A stretch of 64,000 nt of DNA from Spiroplasma kunkelii CR2-3x (GCF_001274875.1 NZ_CP010899.1:496001-560000); one strand, 5' to 3'; positions 19,576 through 29,092 are shown, counted from the stretch's first letter. Notes: generated by a model from the letters alone, not told the origin. A program made the numbers and translations.

Positions 19576-19821
19576 TTATTTTTCTTCCTTTAATATAAGT
19601 TCTAATAATTTAATTCTTTTTTTATAATCTTCTAGGCGATTATTTTCTGATACAGAGTTATCCCTTTTATTTATTGTGATTATTAATTCCATTTTTTTAT
19701 TAAAAATTTTAATTGTTTCATCATATGCATAAGTATAAATTTCATAGCAGTATTCATCATCTAATTTATTAATAACTTGTTTTTGAAATGCTGATAATTG
19801 TAAATTTCTAATTTCTTTCAT
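19576..19821 (-). CDS. phage protein (81 aa)
   Basis: MKEIRNLQLSAFQKQVINKL-DDEYCYEIYTYAYDETIKIF...KKRIKLLELILKEEK. ATG 19821 is preferred over the in-frame ATG at 19845, because AAGGAGATAAATAAT sits directly before 19821. A decayed paralogue lies at 32071-32391. Function unknown. Confidence 0.7.
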   Translation of the reverse strand: MKEIRNLQLSAFQKQVINKLDDEYCYEIYTYAYDETIKIFNKKMELIITINKRDNSVSENNRLEDYKKRIKLLELILKEEK

Positions 19822-19822
19822 A

Positions 19823-20011
19823 TTATTTATCTCCTTGCCATTCAATATTTTTATTTTCTAAATCAATAATGGTTGTTAATCATCCGCCTTTATTATCACG
19901 CTTAGCAGCAACCTTTGCTTCTGCTAATGTATAGAATTTTTCTGTATTTACACTTCCAATGTCATCTATATCAAATGAAATTTTTGATATTAATATGTAT
20001 CTTTTTTCCAT
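19823..20011 (-). CDS. phage protein (62 aa)
   Basis: MEKRYILISKISFDIDDIGS...FYTLAEAKVAAKRDNKGG...TTIIDLENKNIEWQGDK. Compact alpha/beta-looking protein. ATG 20011 after TTAGGAGGAATTAAATT. The counterpart at 32397-32570 has FYTATEAQSFSESNKDRDNQ and the same length class. Function unknown. Confidence 0.7.
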
Positions 20012-20024
20012 AATTTAATTCCTC

Positions 20025-20156
20025 CTAATTCTTTCTAGTATTTAATGCTCAATGTTCATCAGTAATTTCATCGTGTGTAAGAATATATTTATTTTGTTTA
20101 TTACATTTAAAACAATAACCTCAATATCTTTTTTTAAAACATATTTTCTTTTTCAT
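20025..20156 (-). CDS. small Cys protein, first gene of the recT operon (43 aa)
   Basis: MKKKICFKKRYWGYCFKCNK...YILTHDEITDEHWALNTRKN. Three cysteines (C6, C15, C18) suggest a small metal site. ATG 20156 after AAAGGAGAATTTAAAAATAACT. First gene behind the ACTACAA repeat. The tail is shared with the 40-aa protein at 14017-14139 and a remnant at 40521-40672. Confidence 0.7.
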
Positions 20157-20187
20157 AGTTATTTTTAAATTCTCCTTTTTACAATTA

Positions 20188-20232
20188 ACTACAAAGTACT
20201 ACAATGTTCTACATTTTGTAGTTACTTGTAGT
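20188..20232 (-). promoter_or_regulatory. operator-like paired repeats before the recT operon
   Basis: ACTACAA occurs at 20188-20194 and 20198-20204, and its inverse TTGTAGT at 20216-20222 and 20226-20232. Members of each pair are 10 bp apart, one helical turn, and the two pairs face each other across ATGTTCTACATT. This is the expected layout for a dimer-of-dimers repressor site. It lies 31 nt upstream of the first start codon. Confidence 0.7.
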
Positions 20233-20239
20233 ATTAAGT

Positions 20240-20560
20240 ACCTCCCCATCAAGTCCCCACTAGTAGATTAATTAAGAAATCCTTACCCAGTTCTTAAAAG
20301 TTATTTAACCTCTACGCACACGATTTTATTTTTATCCTTGCAATTAATAGTTATGAATGCACCACTACGCGTCTATCTTAATCAAAGTCATTAATTTACA
20401 AAATCGCAAAAAAACAAGTTAACAGCTCTAATGGTTTCATGCCGGCGGAAATGCCTTGTTGGGGAACCTTCCCTAAAAAATATGTAATTTTAAATTAAAC
20501 ACTTGTAGAGCCAATATATTTAATTTTTAAAGTTGTTTTATAAAATTTAAGGTTTTAAAA
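20240..20560. other. non-coding block upstream of the recT operon
   Basis: No credible ORF. Holds GC-richer patches (GTACCTCCCCATCAAGTCCC; CATGCCGGCGGAAATGCC; GGGGAACCTTCCC, a short hairpin) inside AT-rich sequence. Possible structured RNA, replication or packaging region of the phage. No sequence match to the block at 13.0-13.4 kb seen by eye, only the same relative position. Confidence 0.4.
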
Positions 20561-20570
20561 AAACAAAATT

Positions 20571-20687
20571 TTAATATTCAGTGTAATAAACATCTTCAAA
20601 TCATTCTGTTTTTTCACGATGGTTAACTGTATGAAACTGCTTTGGTGTTCCACATTTACTACATTTAATAAAAGTATTTTTAGACAT
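20571..20687 (-). CDS. tiny zinc-ribbon-like protein (38 aa)
   Basis: MSKNTFIKCSKCGTPKQFHT, then VNHREKTEWFEDVYYTEY. CxxC at residues 9-12 and His pairs could bind zinc, although only one CxxC exists. ATG 20687 has GGAG 11 nt upstream. Lies between the operator block and the right junction of the phage segment. Function unknown. Confidence 0.6.
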
Positions 20688-20727
20688 ATTTTTTTCATCT
20701 CCTTTTTATGGTTGTTTTTAAATAAAA

Positions 20728-20772
20728 AAACAACTCTTTAACAAGAGTTGTTTTTTGCCGCTTCATCGTACA
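20728..20772. terminator. hairpin plus GCCGCTTCATCGTACA junction
   Basis: AAAAACAACTC-TTTAACAA-GAGTTGTTTTTT is a strong terminator hairpin. It is followed by GCCGCTTCATCGTACA, and the same hairpin plus 16-mer, lightly diverged in the stem, recurs at 40985-41032. In both places chromosomal sequence starts right after, so this marks the right end of the phage segment. Confidence 0.65.
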
Positions 20773-21409
20773 GGATGCCTTATTTATTACTAACATTATT
20801 ACAAACAGATGGAAAAAGTCATGTTGCAATTTATATTACAATTGGAGCAATTGCGATTAATGTCTTATTTTCAATAATTGCATTAGGTATTGCACAAGTG
20901 ATGAAAACAATTATTGGGTATAATTATGGAGCAAAAAATATTTACTAATGTATCAAACTTGTTGATATGGATTAGCAATTATTAGTAGTTGATTACTTTT
21001 TATTTTATTATTATTTATTGCTCTTGGGCCACAATTGTTAATGGCTTTTGCTTTTCCTGCTGATTTAGTTGATGAATATCGGTGAATAGCAGTTTTAATG
21101 TTAATGAGTTATCTTTGTGCTGCTATTTCATTTTTAGGTGTTTCGTTATTTCAAGGGATTAATAACGCACGAAAAACAGCATTATGTTCTTCATTTCGTG
21201 CTTTTATTGTGTTACCAATTTTAATGTTATGTGGATATTTCTTAACACATGGATTATCGGATGGCACATACAAAAGTAATATTTATTATTTTATATTATT
21301 AGGGTTAAATGATTTAATTTCAGCTATCATTGTAGGTATTGTTTTATATTTATTTTGATACAAACATCGTTATCATATTTTTAATGAAGTTGATGAAAAA
21401 GATCAATAA
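20773..21409 (+). pseudogene. MATE-family efflux transporter, 5'-truncated and frameshifted
   Basis: MPYLLLTLLQTDGKSHVAIY, IALGIAQVMKTIIGYNYGAK is the C-terminal half motif (P.. YN.GA.N) of MATE proteins. A frameshift at about 20945 moves to WYGLAIISSWLLFILLLFIA, LGVSLFQGINNARKTALCSS and the last helices, ending FNEVDEKDQ. The first half is missing, cut at the phage junction. No function expected. Confidence 0.75.
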
Positions 21410-21576
21410 TATTTGTAAAGTGAAAAACAACAAACAAGGTATTAAACTTAAATAAAATGTTAAATAATTATATACCTTTCTAATAATTATGACAATAGTT
21501 TATTTTAATTTTACTTAAATATGTGATATAATTTATTTATAAGAAAAGTGGGCATATTGATATGGAGGGATATAGT

Positions 21577-22587
21577 ATGAATAATAATGTTCCAAAATTT
21601 AGTGGTGGAAATGAAAATCATTTTAATTCGTTTGAAAATAACAATAGTTTTGGCAATGATAATTTATTAAACCAAAATGCACCAGTAACACCACTAACAA
21701 AACCAATTAGAGTTCCTGGTAATCCAAACGATTTTAAAACAAAAACTAATCCACCTTTTAATTCTTCTTACATTTCAAAAACTTTGGGAATTAATGGAAC
21801 AGAAATTAAACCGCAACATAATAAACCAATTTATCAACCAATTATTTATCAACCGTTTGTTATGCCTATTATGCCTCCTAATCCAATGAATGCGATGGGA
21901 ATGGGGGCATATAATCCGATGATTGGTTATCCGCAAATGTTCCCTTATCCAATGATGATGGGTTATCCGCAAATGTCACAATATCCCGGAATGTTAACTT
22001 ATCCTTCAATGGTAGCACCAGAAGTAGAGCAACAATTTGCTGGTCAAGATTCTAATTTTAATAAAAGACAGTATTCGCAAGATTCAGGTCGTCATTACGC
22101 AATTATGAATCCAGATTTGATGAAACAACAACAGGGAATCAATAACGATTTTGATGATAATTTTGATGATACGTTTAATGAGGGAACTCCTTTTGGTACA
22201 AACCATGATTTTAATCAAACAAATGACTTTGGTAGTGCTAATTTTTCTGGTCAAAATGATTTTGGCCAAGGAAATTCAAATTTTGGACCAACACCAGATT
22301 TTAATGCAGCACCAAGCTTTAGTTTATCACCTGATTTTGCTCCATCAGATGGTTTTAATAATAGCAATGTTTTGGGTAAAATTGATGCAACAAAAATGCC
22401 ATTTCAATATGATGAAGAAACAAGCAAGCGAAAATTACCAGTTTGAGCAATAGTTTTAATTGTTGTGTTAGTACTTTTAGTTTTAGTAGTTATAACAATT
22501 GTAATGTTGTATTTTAATATAGAAGCAGTTCATGACTTAATTAATGGTTGATTTGGCCTTGATGTACCATTTGAGCCGTGGTTTTAA
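21577..22587 (+). CDS. Pro/Asn/Met-rich protein with C-terminal membrane anchor (336 aa)
   Basis: Start ATG 21577, spaced 7 nt from GGAGGG; the ATG at 21562 lies inside the ribosome site and is rejected. Residues 1-90 are Asn/Phe-rich; 90-150 are Pro-Met-Tyr-Gly repeats (PMIGYPQMFPYPMMMGYPQM); 170-260 are acidic Asp-Phe-Asn-Gly repeats (NDFDDNFDDTFNEG, FGQGNSNFGP). One helix (VWAIVLIVVLVLLVLVVITI) comes near residue 297, then 25 residues. Tail-anchored with a long disordered cytoplasmic part, or type I if inverted. Proline- and Met-rich disordered regions occur in mollicute cytoskeletal and tip proteins, so a cytoskeletal role is possible. A TATAAT lies at about 21525. No homologue recognised. 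Confidence 0.85.
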
Positions 22588-22613
22588 AAATGTTATTAAA
22601 TAACATTTTTTAT
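22588..22613 (+). terminator. terminator after the Pro/Asn/Met-rich gene
   Basis: AAAATGTTATT / AATAACATTTTTTATTT directly after the stop codon. Confidence 0.85.
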
Positions 22614-22708
22614 TTATTTTGTAGAAATCACAAACATTTTGTATTTTTGGTTTTTACAGTTTTGGAAAGTAAATTTTTTTTAATATTTTTAATTAAGGAG
22701 TTGAAATT

Positions 22709-22819
22709 ATGCAAACAAAGCAATATTTTATTTTGCGGTCGCTAGTTAAAAAGTATGGTAAAGATAATGTTATTAATACTGTTAATAAGATTGCAAAAGA
22801 TATTGAAATTAAAAAGTAA
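22709..22819 (+). CDS. plectrovirus small protein (36 aa)
   Basis: MQTKQYFILRSLVKKYGKDN then VINTVNKIAKDIEIKK. Basic and helical. ATG 22709 after TTAAGGAGTTGAAATT. The amino acid sequence is unchanged in the copy at 32680-32790, which supports coding. First gene of a short plectrovirus fragment (22.68-23.49 kb). Possibly DNA-binding; not recognised. Confidence 0.75.
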   Translation: MQTKQYFILRSLVKKYGKDNVINTVNKIAKDIEIKK

Positions 22820-22834
22820 AAGAATAAATTATCC

Positions 22835-22915
22835 GTTAGTAAATTATGCGGAATAATTTTTTCAATAGTGTTTTTTAAAGGAGCAAAGCGACAATGAGCG
22901 GAGCGAGTTTGCAAA
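22835..22915 (+). other. conserved non-coding plectrovirus segment
   Basis: Contains GGAGCAAAGCGACAATGAGC and GGAGCGAGTTTGCAAATTTC, preceded by ATTATGCGGAATAATTTTTT (hairpin). The same segment with few changes is at 32805-32888. Conservation without an ORF points to a structural RNA, terminator or packaging signal. Confidence 0.5.
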
Positions 22916-22951
22916 TTTCAATTTTTTTTGTTTTTATAGGGGAGATATAAT

Positions 22952-23093
22952 ATGCCAACTTGATTAAAGACAATATTTAGTGTTGTTATTATATTATAAA
23001 TTTTTGCTTAAATTGGTTTATCAATTTATCAAAAAATTAAACAAATTAGAGGAAAGAAAAAAAGAAATTGAAAGAAAGGAGGATAAAAAATAA
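22952..23093 (+). pseudogene. plectrovirus small membrane protein, broken copy
   Basis: MPTWLKTIFSVVIIL then TAA; the rest of the frame is recognisable ([20 protein letters not shown]) but shifted. The intact copy is at 32923-33072. Confidence 0.8.
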
Positions 23094-23344
23094 TGTTAGG
23101 TATGTATTTAATAACAGCAGTTAATTTTTTAACAGCACCTACACCTAAAACTATGACTGAGGGTATGACTGGTATTTGAACTGGTTTATCTAGTGTATTA
23201 TGAAAAGTTAAAGAAGGTATAATAAATATTTTACCTGAGATAATGGTTTTCTTAGGTAAAGCGTGAATTATTTTAATTCCGTTTGCAATTTTTTTGATTA
23301 TTAAAGTATTAAGCTTTTTCCGTGTTATGGTTAAAGGAATTTAG
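23093..23344 (+). CDS. plectrovirus coat-like membrane protein (83 aa)
   Basis: MLGMYLITAVNFLTAPTPKT, MTEGMTGIWTGLSSVLWKVK, then a hydrophobic helix (WIILIPFAIFLIIKVLSFF) and RVMVKGI. Ribosome site AAAGGAGGATAAAAA. Small inner-membrane protein with a short periplasmic-like part and basic C terminus, the design of inovirus/plectrovirus major coat proteins, so that assignment is inferred. 90% like the copy at 33072-33320. Confidence 0.75.
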
Positions 23345-23369
23345 TATTTATTATTTATCATGTATTTTA

Positions 23370-23482
23370 ATTGTGGCACACTAGTTTTTATATGTGATAA
23401 ATAATATCAACTTAAAACTTATGATTTTATATTTTAATAACTATTGTTAAAAATTAAATAGTATTTTTCAGTGTGCCAATTT
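23370..23482 (+). repeat. inverted repeat GGCACACT / AGTGTGCC with long loop
   Basis: GTGGCACACTAG at about 23373 and AGTGTGCCAA at about 23471 pair across 85-90 nt of AT-rich loop. The same arms at the same spacing are at 33350-33455. The plectrovirus fragment ends immediately after the right arm. Candidate terminator, packaging or replication structure. The rest of 23345-23692 holds a small hairpin AACCTG/CAGGTT (about 23608) and a TATAAT-like box (about 23642) before lepA. Confidence 0.6.
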
Positions 23483-23692
23483 TTATGTATAATGTACGAT
23501 GCCTTTTTTAAAAATAATTGTTTCAGAGTTTCATTTTTTAAATTTTATATTATATTATATTGTATTTATTTTAAAAATTCAATGTGACTATAATTATTTA
23601 TTATTAAAACCTGCTATTTCAGGTTATTTTGCTAAAATTATGTATAATAATATCAGAGATGTAACTGTTTATAGAAAGGGTTTTAATTTTAA

Positions 23693-25495
23693 ATGGATAA
23701 AAAATTAATTCGTAATTTTTCAATTATTGCTCATATTGACCATGGGAAGTCAACCTTAGCAGACCGGATTTTAGAATTAACAGGGACAGTTGAAAAACGA
23801 GAAATGCAAGAACAATTATTGGATTCAATGGATTTAGAACGTGAACGAGGAATAACAATTAAATTAAATTCTGTTCAGTTAAAATATCGTGCTCAAGATC
23901 AACAAGAGTATATTTTTCATTTAATTGATACACCAGGGCATGTTGATTTTACCTATGAAGTTTCACGTAGTTTAGCAGCTTGTGAAGGAGCAATTTTAGT
24001 TGTTGATGCAGCACAAGGAATTGAAGCCCAAACATTAGCAAATGTTTATTTAGCAATTGATAATAATTTAGCAATTATCCCTGTTATTAATAAAATTGAT
24101 TTACCATCTGCTGATCCAGACCGTGTAAAAGAAGAAATTGAAAATTTAATTGGAATTCCAACAACAAATGCACCATTAATTAGTGCTAAGACAGGGTTAA
24201 ATATTGAACAGGTCTTAGAAGCAATTGTTAAAAATATCCCCGCGCCTTTAGAAGGCGATAATAATAATCCATTGCAAGCATTAATTTTTGACTCATATTA
24301 TGATAAATACCGTGGTGTAATGGTCTCAATTCGAGTTAAACAAGGAATTGTTCATATTGGTGAAAAAATAAAATTAATGAATACTGGTGTTGTTTATGAA
24401 GTTACTGAATTAGGAGTTAAAACACCAAAAGAAGTTAAAAAAAATCAATTAGTTGCTGGTGAAGTAGGTTGATTAGCAGCAAGTATTAAAATGGTCCGTG
24501 ATGTTCGGGTTGGTGATACGATTACAACCGTTGCTAATCCAGCTCAACAGCCATTACCAGGATATAAAAAAATGAACTCAATGGTATTTTGTGGATTATA
24601 TCCAATTGATTCCGCTAAATATAAATATTTAAAAGAAGCTTTAGAAAAAATTCAGTTATCCGATTCTTCCCTTGTTTATGAACCAGAAACATCACAAGCA
24701 TTAGGTTTTGGTTTTCGTTGTGGCTTTTTAGGATTATTACATATGGATGTTATTCAAGAACGGTTAGAACGAGAATATAATTTAGAATTAATTGCAACTG
24801 CTCCATCGGTAATTTATCATGTTTATTTAACAAATAAGGAAATGATTAGTATTGATAATCCAAGAGAATTACCAACTGTGCAAAAAATTGATCGCATTGA
24901 AGAACCATTTGTCAAAGCAACGATTATGACTCCTGAGCAATATATTGGTTCATTAATGGAATTATGTCAAAATAAACGTGGAACATATGCTAATTTAGAG
25001 TATATTGATGATACACGGCGAATTTTAACTTATGAAATGCCATTAAATGAAATTGTGTTTGATTTTTTTGATCGGTTAAAATCAATTAGTAAAGGTTATG
25101 CTTCGTTAAATTATGATTTTATTGGTTATCGTCCTAATAAATTAGTTAAAATGGATATTTTATTAAACAATGAAATTATTGATGCTTTATCAATTATTGT
25201 TCATCGTGATTTTGCTTATGGGCGTGGTAAAGCCTTATGTGCAAAATTAAAAGAAATTATCCCTCGGCAAAATTTTGAAGTTCCAATTCAGGCAGCCATT
25301 AATCATAAAGTTATTGCACGAGAAGATATTAAAGCAATGCGTAAAAATGTCTTAGCAAAATGTTATGGCGGTGATATTACTCGGAAAAAGAAATTATTAC
25401 AAAAACAAAAAGAAGGAAAAAAACGAATGAAAGCAATTGGCTCAGTTGAAGTTCCCCAAGAAGCTTTTATGGCTGTTTTAAAATTAGATGATTAA
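23693..25495 (+). CDS. lepA: elongation factor 4 (back-translocase)
   Basis: A 600-aa translational GTPase of normal length. G1 AHIDHGKST, the RGITIKLNS switch, DTPGHVDF (G3) and NKIDLP (G4). LepA-specific C-terminal part: [20 protein letters not shown], then [20 protein letters not shown]. It back-translocates or rescues stalled ribosomes. ATG 23693 after AGAAAGGGTTTTAATTTTAA. One internal TGA-Trp at 24470. Intact although flanked by phage DNA on both sides. Confidence 0.97.
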
Positions 25496-25575
25496 TTGCT
25501 ATTGTTAGCAATTTTTTATTAATAAAAAGTGATTTAATTATTTAAAGGTATTAATTATAATAAAAGGTGATAATA

Positions 25576-25914
25576 ATGAATCTAAAACATAATAATTTTT
25601 ATCATAAGTTTCTTAGTTTCTTTTTATTAGCATTATTATTTTATATTTTTTTCTTTTGACAAATTGGAATTATTTATCCAGTAAATAATTTTGTTTTCAA
25701 TAATGTTCTTTTTAATTTAGCCTATGTAGTATTAATTTTCTTTGTTTCTGTTTTTGCCGTAGGGATTTTAATTTAAATTTTAATTATTTTCCGCTTATAT
25801 CAATAATCATTTGACCATTATAAATTATTGATTAAAACAAATTGATTTGTTCTTTTAACATGATTATTAAATTTAATTTTATGTGCTGTTAAAATTACTA
25901 TTAAACCAAGATAA
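25576..25914 (+). pseudogene. small membrane protein with two internal stops
   Basis: ATG 25576 after AAAAGGTGATAATA. MNLKHNNFYHKFLSFFLLAL...FLAYVVLIFFVSVF, TAA at 25774, then the same frame continues IFRLYQ, TAA, SFDHYKLLIKTNWFVLLTWL to 25914. Three to four helices in all. Function unknown. A hairpin AAAGAGAT/ATCTTTTTTT follows. Confidence 0.55.
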
Positions 25915-25916
25915 AT

Positions 25917-25944
25917 AAAAAAGAGATATTAAATCTTTTTTTAT
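25917..25944. terminator. hairpin terminator between convergent genes
   Basis: AAAAAGAGAT-ATTAA-ATCTTTTTTT; can serve both strands. Confidence 0.75.
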
Positions 25945-26405
25945 TCTCCATTAATTTTTATATTACCATTATCATCAATAATTAAATCAGGTTCTTGTGT
26001 ATCTAAATTTCAACGATAAACTGATTTAATAAATTGTGGAAATTTTTTTCATGAATATAAGTATTCATCTTCATCAATATAATATAAATCTTTAAATTTT
26101 GTTTCTAAGTTTTTTGAAATTTTATTTCATCACTTATCATATTTAAACTTACTAATATTTCAATTTTGACCTTTTCATACTACATAATATCATTTATTAT
26201 CAACTGTATTAAATTGTTTTTCTTGTGGTGCTATTCATTCTAAATTGTCTTTAATTTCTTGGTTATCAGTATTTATTTTGTTTTCTTCTTTTAATTTTGC
26301 TAATTCTTCGGGTGTATATTCTTGTGTTTTATCACAAGCAACTAAACTTGTTGCACTTGTTCCCAATAATGTAATTGCACCAAATAAATTTAATCATTTC
26401 TTCAT
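25941..26405 (-). CDS. phage-linked surface lipoprotein, variable-core type 3
   Basis: A 154-aa lipoprotein. Signal MKKWLNLFGAITLLGTSATS with lipobox LVAC (Cys24), then a charged linker (DKTQEYTPEELAKLKEENKI) and a globular domain with WYYVVWKGQNWNISKFKYDK...VYRWNLDTQEPDL...DDNGNIKING. Pattern W-Y-x-x-V-x-K, W-x-I-x-K, (V/I)Y-(R/K)-W-N/D and a final D/N-G-x-I matches the plectrovirus lipoproteins and the internal ORF1 module, although the sequence is clearly divergent. ATG 26405 after AAGGAGACATACACATG. Opposite the decayed tailed-phage genes. Confidence 0.8.
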
Positions 26406-26428
26406 GTGTATGTCTCCTTATTTATTAA

Positions 26429-26898
26429 TTATCCTATTGAAAATATAAACATTCCATCTGTTATAGTTAACTGACCACTACCAATTATATCCATACCTAT
26501 AAGCATTTGAATGCCCTATTTTTCAATAGATTCTGATGTAATAGCAGAAATTCTTGTTGAAATTAAATCTCCTGAAGCAAAAGGAGATAATTTATTATTT
26601 ATTTATTTAATTTCTATTTTTTCATTTACACTAATACTAATAACAATCATTACGTCATATTTAAAAGCATCAACAGATTCATGTGATGCTGTCATTATTA
26701 CTGCTTTTCCAATTTCTTCTAAATTTAAATCATCAGCTATTTTTTAGACATTATTTTAGTAGAAGCACAAGTATTAATTAATCCATAACAATGTTTTCAT
26801 TGTTTAACTTCAAAATTAGTGTTTTTATTTTTTGGTTTTCCAATAGCAACAAATGCGCCAGGAAAATTATTATCAAAATATCTAACTACTTTACCCAT
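26429..26898 (-). pseudogene. retropepsin-like aspartic protease remnant
   Basis: MGKVVRYFDNNFPGAFVAIG...WKHCYGLINTCASTKIMSKK, frameshift, IADDLNLEEIGKAVIMTASH...DVMIVI, stop, GDLISTRISAI and IQMLIGMDIIGSGQLTITDG. Retropepsin-type proteases have L-I-D-T-G-A-S at the start and (I/L)IGMDI at the end. Here the catalytic triplet DTG has become NTC, and one frameshift plus two stops follow. Clearly dead. Starts at 26898, 8 nt inside the end of the neighbouring 85-aa gene. Confidence 0.7.
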
Positions 26899-27148
26899 TT
26901 AAACTAAAAAATCCCATCATATTTACTATATTATTATTTTCTAATCTTTGTATAGAATATAAACCATTATCGGGAGCATTTTTTTGTGCTTCTTTATAAG
27001 TTTTGTATAAACCTTTTATCTTACAGTTTACTAAAACTACATAATAACCATTTTTTTGTGGGTTTTCTTTTAATATTTCTTCTCTATGTTTATTAAATCA
27101 TTCATAATTTTTATTTATTTCTTCAATTCTTATATTTTTATTTACCAT
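26891..27148 (-). CDS. phage-linked protein of unknown function (85 aa)
   Basis: MVNKNIRIEEINKNYEWFNK...GYYVVLVNCKIKGLYKTYKE...GLYSIQRLENNNIVNMMGFF. ATG 27148 after AGGAGGTTTTATATTT, a strong ribosome site. Proteins of this type (Y/F-V-x-x-x...G-x-Y-x-T-Y-x-E-A) commonly precede retropepsin-like genes, which fits the operon with the dead protease downstream. Not otherwise recognised. Confidence 0.65.
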
Positions 27149-27451
27149 AAATATAAAACCTCCTGTAATTAATTTAATTGTATATAAATATAAGTTGTTT
27201 GTAAATACTTTTATTACGCGTTTTAATGCCTATATTAGCAATGAAATATATTAAGTTTAGTTGTGGTTGTGTGGTGTGGATATTTATATATATAAAAAGT
27301 ATTGTATTAGTAAAGTAATAGTATATAATAAAGGTAATGGTTTAATCTTTTGTTAAAAAAGCGTATTTACGGTTTAAGCTTTCCGCCTTAAAAAGAGTTT
27401 ATGCTGACTTGTTAATCGAACAAGAATAAAAAAATAGAGGTTTATAATAAA
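27149..27451 (+). promoter_or_regulatory. divergent control region of the structural genes
   Basis: No ORF. ATTGTATTAGTAAAGTAATA followed by GTATATAATAAAGG offers TTGTAT and TATAAT 17-18 nt apart at about 27303-27335, reading toward the scaffold gene. A GTTGTGGTTGTGTGGTGTGG tract (27250-27272) and the pyrimidine-purine hairpin AAGCTTTCCGCCTTAA... follow. The ribosome site TAGAGGTTTATAATAAA precedes 27452. Confidence 0.5.
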
Positions 27452-27913
27452 ATGGCAATTACAAAAGAACAATTAATAGAACAAGGTTTAAGTGCTGAAA
27501 TAGCAGATAATATATTAAATGAATTTAATAATTAAGCAAAACAAATTAGAGAAAGTTTACAAAAAAGAACAGATACTATTTCAAAAGAAGAGTATTTAAA
27601 AGTTGCTAATGAATTAGATGAATTAAAAGCTTTTAAAGATGTTACATCAACTAAAATTGAAGATATTAAAACTAATTTAGATAAAGTTAGTGGTAATTCT
27701 TTAAATGAAAGAATGCAAACTTTAAAAGAATTAAAACCTGATTTGTTTGTTGAAGAACAACAATTAATTTCACCAACTAATTTTATTAAAGATATGATTG
27801 AAAAATCTACTGAAAATAAAAATGATGAAATTGAAACTATTAAAGAAAAATGTGCATATACACCTGATGAAATTAAAAAATTAACTGATTTTACACTTAA
27901 AAACCTTAGATAA
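27452..27913 (+). pseudogene. phage scaffold-like protein with one stop
   Basis: MAITKEQLIEQGLSAEIADN-ILNEFNN, TAA at 27533, then the same frame AKQIRESLQKRTDTISKEEY...KLTDFTLKNLR to 27911. N-terminal KEQLIEQGLSxE...ILNEF resembles the start of Gp20-type minor structural/scaffolding proteins of Firmicutes phages, followed by a coiled-coil. It stands directly before the capsid-like gene, the usual place of a scaffold. Broken by a single stop. Confidence 0.6.
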
Positions 27914-27930
27914 TAAGGAAGTGAAATATT

Positions 27931-29092
27931 ATGGCAACAATTAATGTGCCACAAGTACCTTTTACATTACAAGGTAATACAACAGAGCAAAAAGCATATT
28001 GTGGTATGACAAAATGATTATTCATTACCAAATGGTGGGACAACTCAAACTATTGGATTAACAAGAATTCCAGTTCCTATTGATAAAAGATTTAATTTAA
28101 AATTAATGAATGAAGCATTTGATTTAAATATGATAGAAGCAAACATTAAAGGTGAAATTATTGCTGATGCTATTTCTAGTGTTGTACAAAATAAATTTGT
28201 TAATTTAAAATGTGAATTAATACAAGGTATTTATGATTATTGTTTAGCAGATGGACAATATTAAGTAATTCCATTTCGTAGTTATACAGCAGATAATACT
28301 GATGATGCTAATCGTGCATTTTTTAAATTAAATGAAACTTTAATTGATTTAACAAATCAAATTAGTAATTTATATTTTGGTTTACCAACAGATAAAATGT
28401 TTATGGTTTTAGGGCGAAGAGCTTATTTAGGATTAACACCTGCTTATTTAAAAGTAATTGGTTCAGAAGCACAATTAAAAGCAATGGTTAATTGTGAATT
28501 ATATGAAAATACCGTCATGGGTATTCCAGTATCAAAAAGTTTTCATTTAGAAAAAACATATACAAAAGGACAAGTTAATCGTGATAAAGGTTATAATTTT
28601 AATAATGTAAATGGTTTAATTATTAATAAACAAGTATGAGCATATCCAATTAATATGGATACTATTCAGCAAGTTTTAGATAATGATACTGTTAACCCTA
28701 AATGAATTGGTAAAGTTCAATATGCAACACCAACAATTTTATATCCAAAAACATGTAAAATTATTTTAGAAAGACAACCAACACAAACATAAATTACACA
28801 AGCAATTAATAATTTAAATAAAACTTATAGAGTTCCAATTGACTATACTATTGGAAAACCTGCTTTATCAACAGTTATTACAACACCTAATTTAGGTCAA
28901 ATAACAATGGCAGGCAATAACACCAACAACAGCAGAATTAGAAACTGCTATTAAAACAAAAAATACTAGTTATCAAACTGGGGATGTAACATTATCTAAT
29001 ATTACATCTACTGGTATTACATCTACTGGCGCATTAGCAACTGGAAATCCAAATAAGTATAGTGGAACAGTTTCTTTAATTTATTCAAAGTA
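27931..29092 (+). pseudogene. major-capsid-like protein with Ig-like C terminus, broken
   Basis: ATG 27931 after AAGGAAGTGAAATATT: MATINVPQVPFTLQGNTTEQ, frameshift, DYSLPNGGTTQTIGLTRIPV, LNMIEANIKGEIIADAISSV...LADGQY, stop at 28262, VIPFRSYTADNTDDANRAFF, LPTDKMFMVLGRRAYLGLTP...IILERQPTQT, stop at 28790, INNLNKTYRVPIDYTIGKPA, frameshift and TPTTAELETAIKTKNTSYQT...NKYSGTVSLIYSK. Length, position after the scaffold and layout fit an HK97-type capsid protein carrying an Ig-like decoration domain; inferred. Confidence 0.55.

Noticed and set aside
22151-22453. 100-codon plus-strand ORF in a second frame of the Pro/Asn/Met-rich gene
   Set aside because: Low-complexity repeats keep all frames open; the longer gene has the ribosome site and terminator.
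23499-23708. 69-codon ORF overlapping the lepA start
   Set aside because: Composed of AT-rich leader sequence, covers the hairpin and promoter-like box, and has no ribosome site.
27532-27954. Minus-strand 140-codon ORF
   Set aside because: Antisense shadow of the scaffold-like gene; no ribosome site.
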